From Epilithonimonas hungarica (lineage in GTDB: Bacteria > Bacteroidota > Bacteroidia > Flavobacteriales > Weeksellaceae), in the NCBI RefSeq assembly GCF_900102265.1, contig NZ_FNBH01000002.1:744001-808000 (forward strand): DNA of 64,000 nucleotides, in the 5' to 3' direction. The notes under the pieces were generated by a model. That model saw only the letters and a program-made list of their open reading frames with translations, did not search any database and was not told where the DNA came from. Of this stretch, positions 41,794-49,340 are shown one piece after another; the first letter of the stretch is position 1; every line of letters starts with the position of its first letter. A program made the position numbers and the translations under genes.

Positions 41794-43443
41794 ATGCTTT
41801 CAAGAATTTTCATACAAAATTTTGCTTTGATCGATCGATTGGAAATCGATCTGAGAAACGGATTACAAGTCATTACCGGAGAAACCGGTGCTGGGAAATC
41901 AATTATTCTTGGAGCTCTTCGTCTGATCATGGGCGAAAGGGCGGATGTAAAATCTTTTGCGAAATCCGATGCTAAAAGTATTGTAGAAACCGAGTTCAAG
42001 ATCAGCAAAAACTTCAGAGATTTCTTTGAGGAAAACGATCTGGATTTTGAAGAACAAACCATCATCAGAAGAGAGATCTTACCGAACGGAAAATCTCGCG
42101 CATTCATCAATGATGTCCCTGTAACGCTGGACATTCTGAAAGATTTGTCATCGAAACTGATCGATATCCATTCACAATTCGAAACGTCTGACCTTTTTAC
42201 AGAGCAATTCCAATTTGGGATTCTTGATGGATTGGCAAAAAATAAAACTTTACTATCAGATTATCAAAAACATTTCACAAACCATCAGATCATAAAACGA
42301 GAAATCGAGCAACTGAGATCTGCTTTGGCAGAAAACAACAAGGAATCTGACTATAAAAATTTTCTGCTTGCCGAGCTAGAAGAAGCACAGCTGGACGATT
42401 TGGATTATGAGGAAATCCAAAATCAACTCAACACACAAGAAAATGCAGAACAGATCAGTGAAAATCTTTCGGAAGTCATCTCAAAACTGAATCAGGAAGA
42501 TTTCGGGATATTATCAATTCTTTTCGATGTTAAAAATAAAGTCGCCAAACTCTCTGAACTATCTTCAGAGTATCAAGACCTCAGCCAAAGACTGGAAATT
42601 TCTTATCTGGAGCTGAAAGACATCAATACAGAAATTGAAAACAAAGCAGAAAGCCTAGAAATTGACCCTAGTCTTTTGCAAGCCTTATTGACAACGGTCA
42701 ACCGATTGAATTCTTTATTTCTAAAGCACCAAGTGAATGACATCGATGGACTTCTGGAAATAAGAGGCGAGTTATCTGCAAGCCAAAATTCTCTCGAATC
42801 GATTGAAGGTCAAATTGAAGAAAAAGAGAAAAGCCTTAAACTTATTGAAAAAGAACTTGATTCTCTAAGCCGGAAATTATCCGAAAGCCGAAAGAACTTT
42901 TCAGGCAATCTGGAAACTCAAGCTAAAGAGATCTTTGCCCAATTAGGTCTGGAAAAAGCGATTCTTAAAATTGATCTATCAGATTCTCCATCATTCAATT
43001 TATTTGGGAAAAATAGTATCCAGATCTTGTTTCAGGCCAATTCTGGTTTTCCATTAAAGCCAATCCAAAGTGCCGTTTCCGGCGGAGAACGATCCAGAGT
43101 AATGCTCGCCATCAAAAAGATAATGGCCGAGAATAATGCGCTACCAACATTGATCTTGGATGAGATAGACACAGGAGTTTCCGGAAGAATTGCCGAAGAG
43201 ATGGGAAAACTGATGAAGGAGATGGCACAAGACCTTCAGCTTATCGTGATCACACATCTTGCGCAGGTTGCAGCAAAGGGAAATGAGAATTACAAAGTGG
43301 TGAAATTCGATGAAAATGGAATTACCAAGACAACTATTGTGAAACTTTCCGAAGGTGAAAAACTGAACGAAATCGCACAATTGATATCAGGCTCAAAGAT
43401 TACAGATGCGGCTATTTCCCAAGCTAGGGAATTGATTGGTTAA
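41794..43443 (+). CDS. recN: DNA repair protein RecN
   Basis: A 549-aa SMC-like ATPase. Walker A GETGAGKSI near residue 30, a central coiled coil (~150-380) rich in Glu/Lys/Leu, the ABC signature VSGGERSRVMLAIK, Walker B LILDEIDTGVSG, and the H-loop VITHLAQVA are all present. RecN brings double-strand break ends together and cooperates with RecA. Its 3' end overlaps the convergent GH3 gene by 20 nt on the opposite strand. Confidence 0.95.
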   Translation: MLSRIFIQNFALIDRLEIDLRNGLQVITGETGAGKSIILGALRLIMGERADVKSFAKSDAKSIVETEFKISKNFRDFFEENDLDFEEQTIIRREILPNGKSRAFINDVPVTLDILKDLSSKLIDIHSQFETSDLFTEQFQFGILDGLAKNKTLLSDYQKHFTNHQIIKREIEQLRSALAENNKESDYKNFLLAELEEAQLDDLDYEEIQNQLNTQENAEQISENLSEVISKLNQEDFGILSILFDVKNKVAKLSELSSEYQDLSQRLEISYLELKDINTEIENKAESLEIDPSLLQALLTTVNRLNSLFLKHQVNDIDGLLEIRGELSASQNSLESIEGQIEEKEKSLKLIEKELDSLSRKLSESRKNFSGNLETQAKEIFAQLGLEKAILKIDLSDSPSFNLFGKNSIQILFQANSGFPLKPIQSAVSGGERSRVMLAIKKIMAENNALPTLILDEIDTGVSGRIAEEMGKLMKEMAQDLQLIVITHLAQVAAKGNENYKVVKFDENGITKTTIVKLSEGEKLNEIAQLISGSKITDAAISQARELIG

Positions 43444-44947
43444 GTTCCAGCAATGGTTCGATGTACTGTCGGTCGTTGCTCAATCTTGGAACTTTGTTCT
43501 GTCCACCTAATTTTCCGCGACTTGCCATCCATTGATAAAATAGATTTGGCTTTGCAGAATGCACAATCGGGCATCTTAACGTAATATTATTATAGCGTTT
43601 TGCTTCGTAGTCAGAATTTAAAGTTTTGAGTGTTCTGTCAAACACTTCTGTGAATTCTTTAAGATCATTAGGTTGTTTGGTGAATTCGAAGATCCATTCG
43701 TGACAGCCTTTGCTTTCATTTGTCATGAAAACCGGAGCACCTGTGTAATCGGAAATACTTGCATCCAGATGTTCGCAAGCAATTTTAAGAGCCGTTTCCA
43801 CATTATCTATCATCAGTTCTTCTCCAAAAGCATTGATGTAATGTTTGGTTCTACCCGAAATCTTAATTCTGTAAGGATGGATGGAGGTAAACTTCACAGT
43901 GTCTCCGATCAAGTAACGCCAAAGCCCTCCATTGGTGGTAATAACGACCGCATAATTTTTATCCAGTTCGACCTCCGAGATTGGAATCGCGTTCCTTACT
44001 CCGTCATAATATTGATCCATTGGAATGAACTCGTAGAAAATCCCGTAATCGAGCATCAGTAGCATCTCATCACTCCCCGCCTGATCCTGAATGGCGAAAA
44101 AACCTTCGGAGGCATTGTAGATCTCATAATAACGAATATCTTTCCCGATGATCTCTTTATACTGATTTTTATAAGGTTTGAAACTGATCCCGCCATGAAA
44201 GAAAACTTCCAGATTTGGCCAAAGTTCTCCGATATTGTTTTTCCCTGTCTCTTGCAATGTCCTTTGCAACAGAACCATCATCCAGCTCGGAACACCGGTA
44301 AGACTTCCCACGTCCTCGTTTTTCACTTCACCGATAATCGCTCTCATCTTGCTTTCCCATTCGGACATCAATGAGATCTTTTTACTTGGTGTATTGATGA
44401 TCTCTACCCAGAAAGGCAGATTCTCAATCAGGATGGCGGACAGGTCCCCGAACTTGGTGTTAAAGTCCTGATACATCTCTGCACTTCCGCCCAGTCTGAG
44501 ATTTTTGTGTTGGAAGAGCTCGCTCTCCGGGTGGTTGTTGACATAGAGAGCGACCATATCTTTGCCCGCCTTGTAATGACAATCTTCCAAACTTTCATCA
44601 GTAATTGGGATATATTTGCTTTTGGCATTGGTAGTTCCGGAAGATTTTGCAAACTGTCTGATCAATCCCGGCCAGAAAACATCTTTCTGACCTTGCCTTG
44701 CTTTTTCTATATAAGGCTCGAAATCCTCATAACAGACAATAGGAACTTTTTTTTGAAAGTCTCGGTAATTTGATATGGAACTGAAGCCATACTTCTGTCC
44801 ATACTCTGTCTCCTCTGCATGGAAGAGTTGCGAGAACAAAAGACCCTCCTGAGTTTCCTTGGGATACTTTATAAAATAATCTATCTGATCTATCCGCTGA
44901 AGGATAAACCAATTGACGACAGAGTTAAAAAGTGCTTTAGTTGCCAT
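43424..44947 (-). CDS. GH3 auxin-responsive-promoter family protein (acyl-adenylate-forming enzyme)
   Basis: A 507-aa protein of the GH3 branch of the ANL superfamily (acyl-adenylating enzymes). FAKSSGTTNAKSKYIPIT is the P-loop-like ATP motif, YNASEGFFAIQ the second ATP motif, and WRYLIGDTVKFTS the third; the C-terminal ~120 residues form the mobile cap domain. In plants GH3 enzymes join amino acids to jasmonate or auxin; the bacterial substrates are unknown. A -7-like TATATTTG lies at 44954-44961, very close to the ATG, so the leader would be short. It overlaps recN antisense. Confidence 0.88.
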   Translation of the reverse strand: MATKALFNSVVNWFILQRIDQIDYFIKYPKETQEGLLFSQLFHAEETEYGQKYGFSSISNYRDFQKKVPIVCYEDFEPYIEKARQGQKDVFWPGLIRQFAKSSGTTNAKSKYIPITDESLEDCHYKAGKDMVALYVNNHPESELFQHKNLRLGGSAEMYQDFNTKFGDLSAILIENLPFWVEIINTPSKKISLMSEWESKMRAIIGEVKNEDVGSLTGVPSWMMVLLQRTLQETGKNNIGELWPNLEVFFHGGISFKPYKNQYKEIIGKDIRYYEIYNASEGFFAIQDQAGSDEMLLMLDYGIFYEFIPMDQYYDGVRNAIPISEVELDKNYAVVITTNGGLWRYLIGDTVKFTSIHPYRIKISGRTKHYINAFGEELMIDNVETALKIACEHLDASISDYTGAPVFMTNESKGCHEWIFEFTKQPNDLKEFTEVFDRTLKTLNSDYEAKRYNNITLRCPIVHSAKPNLFYQWMASRGKLGGQNKVPRLSNDRQYIEPLLELNQSIP

Positions 44948-45009
44948 TCTTCACAAATATAATAAATTTTGAGGATGGAAAACATGTTGATCATCTTAAT
45001 AGAAAAATA

Positions 45010-45948
45010 TCAGCTTTTTTCTTCTTCCACCGAGGATTCATCATATTGTTGAATAGATTTTTCCAGTGTTTCTTTTACCTTATTGATAAGACTTTTGGGC
45101 TCCATTACCTTTACCTGATTCCCAAATGACAGGATCTCCTGAATGAAATCATAGGTCGGATAAAGGTCGTATATGAAATACACCGATTTCTCTGTCTCTC
45201 TCTGGATCTTTTGCGAATGATGGAGCGGAGAACTTTTGAGATACTCTGCCTGTTCTTTTGTAGAGCGGATGATAATATTTTCTGGCTGTTCTTCCAGATT
45301 CATGATTCCGAAGGCGTTCTTGAAATGTTCTTTCAGATCAAATCTTTGCTGGAGTTTGAAGCCTGCTTTGCTCACCACCAGATCACTGATGCGGTCCAGT
45401 CCGAAAGCCTTAAGTTTCTCATCTTTGGTATCAAGGGCGATGAGATACCAACGGTCTTTGGACTCTTTGAGCGCCATGGGATGTACTTTTCTGGAACTGG
45501 TACTCTGATCCTTGTATTTGAAATGCTGAAACTCTATGATCCTCTTGTTCCTGATGGCGAAAAGGAGGTCATAGAAGTTCTGTATCCCTCTAGGTGTGCG
45601 GTTTTCAAGATAGACGAACTCTGCAAAGTCGGGTTGGGAGTTCACTGCGTTCATGATCTGGAAAGATTCTATGAGACGCTGGTTGTACTCGTCCACCTCC
45701 ATCACGGGGCGGCTTTCTATATAATAACGGTTATCGCCTTTTTTCTTGTTATGGATATCAAAATTGAAAAGATTTGCTATGTCCTTGATATCCCTCTGCA
45801 ATGTGCGGATGGAGTAGCTCACGATCTTGGCATCCTGAAACTCGAAGGAGTTGAGAAGGTAGCTCTCCAGCTCGGGATATGTGGCTGGCGAACGCTCCAG
45901 TCTTTTGATGATCAGAGAGTATCTGGTAAGGTAAAAATCTTTTTTCAT
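45010..45948 (-). CDS. WYL-domain transcriptional regulator of the toxin island
   Basis: A 312-aa regulator: N-terminal winged helix (residues ~1-75, KRLERSPATYPELESYL and SYSIRTLQRDIKDIANLF as recognition helices), a WYL domain (~140-215) with KDRWYLIALDTKDEKLKAFGLDRI (the Trp-Tyr-Leu motif), and a C-terminal WCX region (~230-300). WYL domains bind nucleic acid or nucleotide ligands and control defence, toxin and DNA-damage genes. Its own promoter (45989-46022) carries a dyad that recurs at five further promoters over the next 16 kb, so it is the obvious regulator of that set and is likely autoregulated. Whether it activates or represses is not shown by the sequence; see the findings. Confidence 0.88.
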   Translation of the reverse strand: MKKDFYLTRYSLIIKRLERSPATYPELESYLLNSFEFQDAKIVSYSIRTLQRDIKDIANLFNFDIHNKKKGDNRYYIESRPVMEVDEYNQRLIESFQIMNAVNSQPDFAEFVYLENRTPRGIQNFYDLLFAIRNKRIIEFQHFKYKDQSTSSRKVHPMALKESKDRWYLIALDTKDEKLKAFGLDRISDLVVSKAGFKLQQRFDLKEHFKNAFGIMNLEEQPENIIIRSTKEQAEYLKSSPLHHSQKIQRETEKSVYFIYDLYPTYDFIQEILSFGNQVKVMEPKSLINKVKETLEKSIQQYDESSVEEEKS

Positions 45949-45988
45949 TGATGGTTGTAGGAATATTTAGTTTTTAAATTCTGTTACA

Positions 45989-46022
45989 CAAATATAAATT
46001 CTTAATGCGACAAAACTTGTCG
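45989..46022 (-). promoter_or_regulatory. Regulon site 1: dyad plus -7 element upstream of the WYL gene
   Basis: On the minus strand the dyad CGACAAGTTTTGTCG (46008-46022) has 6-bp perfect arms around a 3-nt centre. After its TTTTG come exactly 14 nt and then TATATTTG (45989-45996). The WYL gene starts 41 nt further on. Confidence 0.85.
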
Positions 46023-46065
46023 TGTTTTCTTTTTGTGGATAAGTTTTGCTTATTAAAAATGATAA

Positions 46066-46087
46066 AGCACGGATCGGGATCCGTGCT
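46066..46087 (-). terminator. Perfect 10-bp hairpin, probable terminator of the 245-aa gene transcript
   Basis: AGCACGGATC / GATCCGTGCT with a two-base loop; on the minus strand it is followed by TTATCATTTTTAA, a discontinuous T tract. It lies past the 21-nt repeat array and before the WYL promoter. Confidence 0.65.
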
Positions 46088-46104
46088 ATGTGCTGATGTC
46101 AAAC

Positions 46105-46314
46105 TGCCATTGCCTAAAGTATCTCCGCCATCGGTAACTTTGTCAACGCCAAAGGTAAAAGCATAGTCGCCATCGGTCGTTTTGTCAAAGACATTGCTCA
46201 TAGCATGTTCGCCAAAGGTAAAAGTATGACCGCCACCGCCAATAATATGGTCGCCAAGGGTAACTTTGAAATCTCCAATGGTAATAGTATGTCCGCCAAT
46301 GGTCGTTCTGAGAG
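46105..46314. repeat. Tandem array of ten imperfect 21-nt repeats
   Basis: Ten units of exactly 21 nt (starts at 46105, 46126, 46147, 46168, 46189, 46210, 46231, 46252, 46273, 46294). A unit looks like CGCCAAAGGTAAAAGTATGAC; CGCCA and GGTAA are the most stable parts. Frames through it read as heptads on both strands (plus AKGKSMT; minus TDGGDTL). It lies 3' of the 245-aa gene, like the array 3' of selO at 13832-14020, but the unit sequence differs. No spacers separate the units. Confidence 0.85.
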
Positions 46315-46333
46315 AGACGGCAGTCGTTCTATA

Positions 46334-47071
46334 CTAGTTTCTACGAACTTTGAACTCCAGTCCATTTACCTGATCATATTGTGGACTACCTGCTCCGAAT
46401 ACGCTTTTTATATATTGCTTGACCTCTTTGGAAATCTGAACGAGCCCTGTCTGTTTGTGGTACAGTGTTTCGTTTCTGCTGATCATGGCATTGCTATTGG
46501 CCGTAAAGGCGTTTATAAGTTCTGTGTTTGCGGTTTTCATTTCTGTGAGCTTGGTCTGCAGAGTTGTGGTCTTCAGATCATCCTCGTTGGGTGCATAGGA
46601 TTTGTTTTGGTTTAGTAATTCTATCAGGCTGGTAAAATGATCGATCAAACGATCGTAGGATTGCTGGGAAGTGGAAATCCCTCCGCCTGCGCCTTCCGAT
46701 GTTGTGGGCGTTTCTGTGGATGTAGGTTTTTTGGAAGATGTACCCTGGATCTTTTTGTTGATGGCCTTTGCATCTTCTATTGCCAAAGCATCTGCGCCGG
46801 AAACAGCCAACGCATTGATGACCCTGGTGGAAAGAGACCTGAGGTCTGCAAAGGTATTTCGTCTGCTGTTGGTCGCATTGTCAAAGGTAGCCTTTTGTGT
46901 TTTGGCATCATCCAATTTGCTTTGTGCTTCCTGATACAGGAGTTGCAGTTGTGGAATCTTGAGGTTTTCTTTTGTTGGGTTGTAAGTTGTGCCATAGCTT
47001 TGGCAGAAAGAGATCAGATCTTGGAAGTTCGCAACGTTCTTTGCGTGCCCTGTTTCGTAAACTGGTGCCAT
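46334..47071 (-). CDS. Helical protein of unknown function
   Basis: A 245-aa protein with no signal peptide or membrane helix. It is largely alpha-helical: a long segment LQLLYQEAQSKLDDAKTQKATF is coiled-coil-like, residues ~115-140 form a Ser/Thr/Pro/Gly-rich linker (TSTETPTTSEGAGGG), and a second helical block follows (YDRLIDHFTSLIELL and KTTTLQTKLTEMKTANTEL). I do not recognise the family by name. It has a -7 element (47103-47110) but not the regulon dyad. It lies between the WYL gene and the toxin array, followed by the 21-nt repeats. Confidence 0.72.
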   Translation of the reverse strand: MAPVYETGHAKNVANFQDLISFCQSYGTTYNPTKENLKIPQLQLLYQEAQSKLDDAKTQKATFDNATNSRRNTFADLRSLSTRVINALAVSGADALAIEDAKAINKKIQGTSSKKPTSTETPTTSEGAGGGISTSQQSYDRLIDHFTSLIELLNQNKSYAPNEDDLKTTTLQTKLTEMKTANTELINAFTANSNAMISRNETLYHKQTGLVQISKEVKQYIKSVFGAGSPQYDQVNGLEFKVRRN

Positions 47072-47102
47072 AGTGTTTTGTGTTTTTAATTGTTTGTTAT
47101 GA

Positions 47103-47110
47103 CAAATGTA
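47103..47110 (-). promoter_or_regulatory. -7 element for the 245-aa gene
   Basis: Reads TACATTTG on the minus strand, about 30 nt before the ATG. The sequence 14 nt upstream does not contain the dyad seen at the six regulon promoters. Confidence 0.5.
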
Positions 47111-47203
47111 AAATTAATTTTAATCAGTAAGCGTTTTATTGTAAAAATATTATTGCTTACTTGGTATTTAACATAATATATTTCCCGTAATGACTGAAAA
47201 CAG

Positions 47204-47276
47204 AAAAGCAGTGATTGATTGTCACTGCTTTTTACGGATGAGCATGAGCGAGATGCTTGCGCTAGCGGGGGGGGGG
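47204..47276. repeat. Terminator plus REP-like element, copy 1
   Basis: AAAAGCAGTGA / TCACTGCTTTTT hairpin (47204-47233) followed by GAGCATGAGCGAGATGCTTG and CGCTAGC, then a run of ten G residues (47267-47276). The same composite occurs at 47421-47487. The rest of the 47.07-47.57 kb gap is AT-rich and otherwise empty. Confidence 0.7.
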
Positions 47277-47420
47277 CATAATTATTATTTTTTTAATTAT
47301 TTATTATAATAAATCTAAAAATTATTTTTAATTACATGTGTTTTTATTGTAAAAAATATTGAAAATTACATTATGTTAAATAAAATATTTTATTTTTTAA
47401 GCTAAGGATTATAGTAATGG

Positions 47421-47487
47421 AAAAGCAGTGATAGTTATCACTGCTTTTTTATGGTGGGCACGAGCGAGACGCTCGTGCTAGCGGGGG
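47421..47487. repeat. Terminator plus REP-like element, copy 2
   Basis: AAAAGCAGTGATA / TATCACTGCTTTTTT hairpin (47421-47450), then GCACGAGCG AGA CGCTCGTGC (perfect 9-bp stem, 47458-47478) and TAGCGGGGG. It resembles copy 1 over about 65 nt and abuts a toxin-junction fragment at 47486-47533. Confidence 0.75.
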
Positions 47488-47533
47488 CTTTGCTTACCGT
47501 TTGGTAAGCTTCTGCAGTTTGAACTTTTACAAA
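47486..47533 (-). pseudogene. Fragment of the toxin-junction sequence
   Basis: Sixteen codons reading FVKVQTAEAYQTVSKA, the start of the junction module shared by the toxins at 47870, 49341 and 50571. Upstream it follows the terminator of the 97-aa immunity gene, as intact modules do; downstream it is cut off at the REP-like element. It is the stump of a fourth toxin tip. Confidence 0.8.
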
Positions 47534-47541
47534 ATTATATT

Positions 47542-47566
47542 AAAAAAGCAGCCATTTCTGACTGCT
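47542..47566 (-). terminator. Terminator of the zincin immunity gene
   Basis: On the minus strand AGCAGTCA / TGGCTGCT (one T-G pair) with a GAAA loop and TTTTTT, 9 nt after the stop. Confidence 0.8.
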
Positions 47567-47574
47567 AATATTGA

Positions 47575-47868
47575 TTAATAATAATTCCCTTTATCATCTT
47601 TTTTTATCTCGTGAATTATCATATTGGCATTTTGATAATATAATGGTTCTCCCGTTTCATCGGAAATCGTTAGAAACTCCCAAGCATCAAAGACAGGTTC
47701 ATCAATAGATACCGTCCATACAGGAGCCGTTTTTCCTTCAGGTCTAGATAATTCCTTTTTATCACTAAACCGAGCATTTTTAATACTTTCTTCGTTATAA
47801 AATTGTCCTTGCAAATCTTGTAATATTTTTTTTGTCTTTTCTAAAATTTGCTTTTCCGTATATTTCAT
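47575..47868 (-). CDS. Putative immunity protein for the zincin toxin
   Basis: A 97-aa protein with a helical N-terminus (KYTEKQILEKTKKILQDLQ) and a beta-rich second half (PVWTVSIDEPVFDAWEFLTISDETGEPLYYQ). I recognise no family. Its place, one base after the stop of the zincin toxin tip and before a terminator, is the standard immunity position in polymorphic-toxin arrays, and its size fits. The function is inferred from context only. Confidence 0.65.
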   Translation of the reverse strand: MKYTEKQILEKTKKILQDLQGQFYNEESIKNARFSDKKELSRPEGKTAPVWTVSIDEPVFDAWEFLTISDETGEPLYYQNANMIIHEIKKDDKGNYY

Positions 47869-47869
47869 T

Positions 47870-48592
47870 TTATTTAATTTTTAATTGGGTTAAACCGTAT
47901 TCTTCTGTTCTAATTTCATTAATATACCTTAGCGATTCCTTCAACTCAGCCTTTGTCCATTTACCACGATTAGCAAGAATCTGTTTCCAAACATACATCT
48001 CTTTCTCCAATCTGTTAAATCCTTTGTAAGCTATATCTCCAACTTCTTCAAAATGTTTTAAGTGACACATTTCGTGAAAAGCCACGATTTCTGTACAGTC
48101 TTTAGTTAATATCATTTGTTTTGTTCCTGCGTGAAATAATCCCACTTTTGGAGTTTTGCTGGTTTTCATAAAAAACAATAACTCATCTAAAGATTTAAAC
48201 TTGTCAATAGGCTTAAATAATTTAGCAATTGAATTAATATCACCATCTACAATCAATTGAATTCCTTTTTGCTTTAAAATTCCTCTTAATTTTCTAATCT
48301 GAGTTTCTTTTAAAATATTACCACCAAGATTCCCAATTCGTCGGGAAGCCATCCAATCTAATTCTTTTGCAGTTATATTAGCAATTTTTTCATATCTCGA
48401 TAAAACTAATTCCTTATTCTTTAAAAACCAATCTGCGATTTTCTTCCAGATATCATCTACAAAGTTCTTTAGTTTTTGCCCGCCAACTTTAATGAGCTCA
48501 AATAATTCTATGAAGGCTTTGCTTACTGTGTGGTAAGCTTCTGCAGTTTGAACTTTTACAAATTTAGCAGTTTGGGAAACAAAAAAAGCCAC
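47870..48592 (-). CDS. Orphan toxin tip with zincin metallopeptidase domain
   Basis: A 240-aa frame beginning at a GTG inside the terminator of the preceding gene. Residues 6-61 are the junction module SQTAKFVKVQTAEAYHTVSK..DIWKKIADWFLKN, nearly identical in DNA to that of the full toxin at 50961-51128. The unique C-terminal part has EIVAFHEMCHLKHF, an HExxH zinc-peptidase motif with a downstream Glu (EVGDIAYKGFNRLEKE), as in zincin-type toxins of polymorphic systems. Without a start site or N-terminal delivery region it is probably a silent cassette that can recombine onto the main toxin. An immunity gene follows 1 nt later. Confidence 0.8.
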   Translation of the reverse strand: MAFFVSQTAKFVKVQTAEAYHTVSKAFIELFELIKVGGQKLKNFVDDIWKKIADWFLKNKELVLSRYEKIANITAKELDWMASRRIGNLGGNILKETQIRKLRGILKQKGIQLIVDGDINSIAKLFKPIDKFKSLDELLFFMKTSKTPKVGLFHAGTKQMILTKDCTEIVAFHEMCHLKHFEEVGDIAYKGFNRLEKEMYVWKQILANRGKWTKAELKESLRYINEIRTEEYGLTQLKIK

Positions 48593-48605
48593 ATCTCTGT
48601 GGCTT
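48581..48605 (-). terminator. Terminator of the 85-aa immunity gene (copy B)
   Basis: On the minus strand AGCCACA / TGTGGCT with a GAGA loop and TTTTTTT. The next toxin-tip frame starts inside it. Confidence 0.85.
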
Positions 48606-48611
48606 AATCAT

Positions 48612-48869
48612 TTAAATTAAAGGCTTTCCTTCTGCTTTCAATTTTAATTTTCTTAAATACTCATCATACTCTTCTTTTTCTTGTGGAGTTTTTATTTCAT
48701 ATTTAAGTTTTTGGATTTCTTTAAACAGGATATCATATTCGTCAAAGTATTTTTTATTTTTTTCAATATACAAATCCAGTTCTTCATCGGTGGGAAATCC
48801 TTTTGAAACAATAGGCTTTAACTCTTCCATTCTTTCTTGCTTCTGTTGCAATTCTAATTTTTTATCCAT
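48612..48869 (-). CDS. Putative immunity protein, paralogue B
   Basis: An 85-aa, mostly helical, highly charged protein. It is clearly paralogous to the gene at 49080-49337: both end EGKPLI, share EYLRKLKLK and have a FxTDxELxxYxEKNK segment. This copy follows the remnant of a second ADP-ribosyltransferase tip (48871-49035), so it is probably an orphan immunity gene whose toxin partner was lost. It may still protect against siblings that carry the toxin. Confidence 0.65.
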   Translation of the reverse strand: MDKKLELQQKQERMEELKPIVSKGFPTDEELDLYIEKNKKYFDEYDILFKEIQKLKYEIKTPQEKEEYDEYLRKLKLKAEGKPLI

Positions 48870-48870
48870 T

Positions 48871-49035
48871 CTATTTTTCTTTTAAAGTTATTTCAAATAT
48901 TTTTTCAGTTTTTCCTGGAATTGGATGCTTTATTTTTATAACACTTTCTACAGTAAAAGTAGTATTTGATTTAAATAAAACTTCGGCTTCGTGTGGTAAA
49001 AGTGAAGCATCTTCAATTAATTTGCCATTTTTTCC
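48871..49035 (-). pseudogene. 3' remnant of a second ADP-ribosyltransferase toxin tip
   Basis: Reading the minus strand gives GKNGKLIEDASLLPHEAEVL and then FKSNTTFTVESV and a divergent end, closing at a TAG (48871-48873). It matches residues ~180-236 of the toxin at 49341-50051 (GKNGKLIEDASLLPHECEVL), including the ExE-type motif, but differs in the last ~20 residues. The rest of the gene is absent; the break is at the 26-bp inverted repeat. It is followed by immunity paralogue B. Confidence 0.85.
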
Positions 49036-49091
49036 ATTAATTTAAAAAGATAAAGCTGCGCAAATGCAGCTTTATCTTTTTAAATTAATGG
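49034..49091. repeat. Perfect 26-bp inverted repeat
   Basis: Two perfectly complementary 26-nt arms (49034-49059 and 49066-49091) around a 6-nt loop. The inner part (AAAAAGATAAAGCTGC / inverse) acts as terminator of immunity paralogue A; the outer 8 bp include the last codons of that gene and the break point of the toxin remnant. It is longer than other terminators here. Confidence 0.85.
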
Positions 49092-49337
49092 TTTTCCCTC
49101 CGATTTTAATTTTAATTTTCTTAAATATTCGTCATGCTCTTCTTTTTCTTGTGAAGACATTAGTCCGTACTCAAGCTGTTTTATCTGCTCATAAAGATTT
49201 TTACCCTCTTCATATAAGTTTTTATTTTTTTCTAAATAAGCATTTAATTCTTTATCTGTATTAAAAGTTTTTGATAAAATAGGTTCTATTTCTCTTAATC
49301 TTTTCTTTAATTTTTCTAATTCTTCTTTTGAATTCAT
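49080..49337 (-). CDS. Putative immunity protein for the ADP-ribosyltransferase toxin, paralogue A
   Basis: An 85-aa helical charged protein starting MNSKEELEKLKKRLREIEPI, three bases after the ADP-ribosyltransferase tip. It is paralogous to 48612-48869. The position suggests it neutralises that toxin. No named family was recognised. Confidence 0.68.
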   Translation of the reverse strand: MNSKEELEKLKKRLREIEPILSKTFNTDKELNAYLEKNKNLYEEGKNLYEQIKQLEYGLMSSQEKEEHDEYLRKLKLKSEGKPLI

Positions 49338-49340
49338 AAT

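Noticed and set aside
46205..46615. 136-aa plus-strand frame over the second 21-nt array and the end of the 245-aa gene
   Set aside because: The first part is repeat, the rest is antisense to a better-supported gene; no start signals.
47071..47145. Seventh copy of the regulon dyad at the promoter of the 245-aa gene
   Set aside because: A good TACATTTG is present, but 14 nt upstream only a weak half-site (CAGTAAGCGT on the plus strand) is seen and the other arm is missing.
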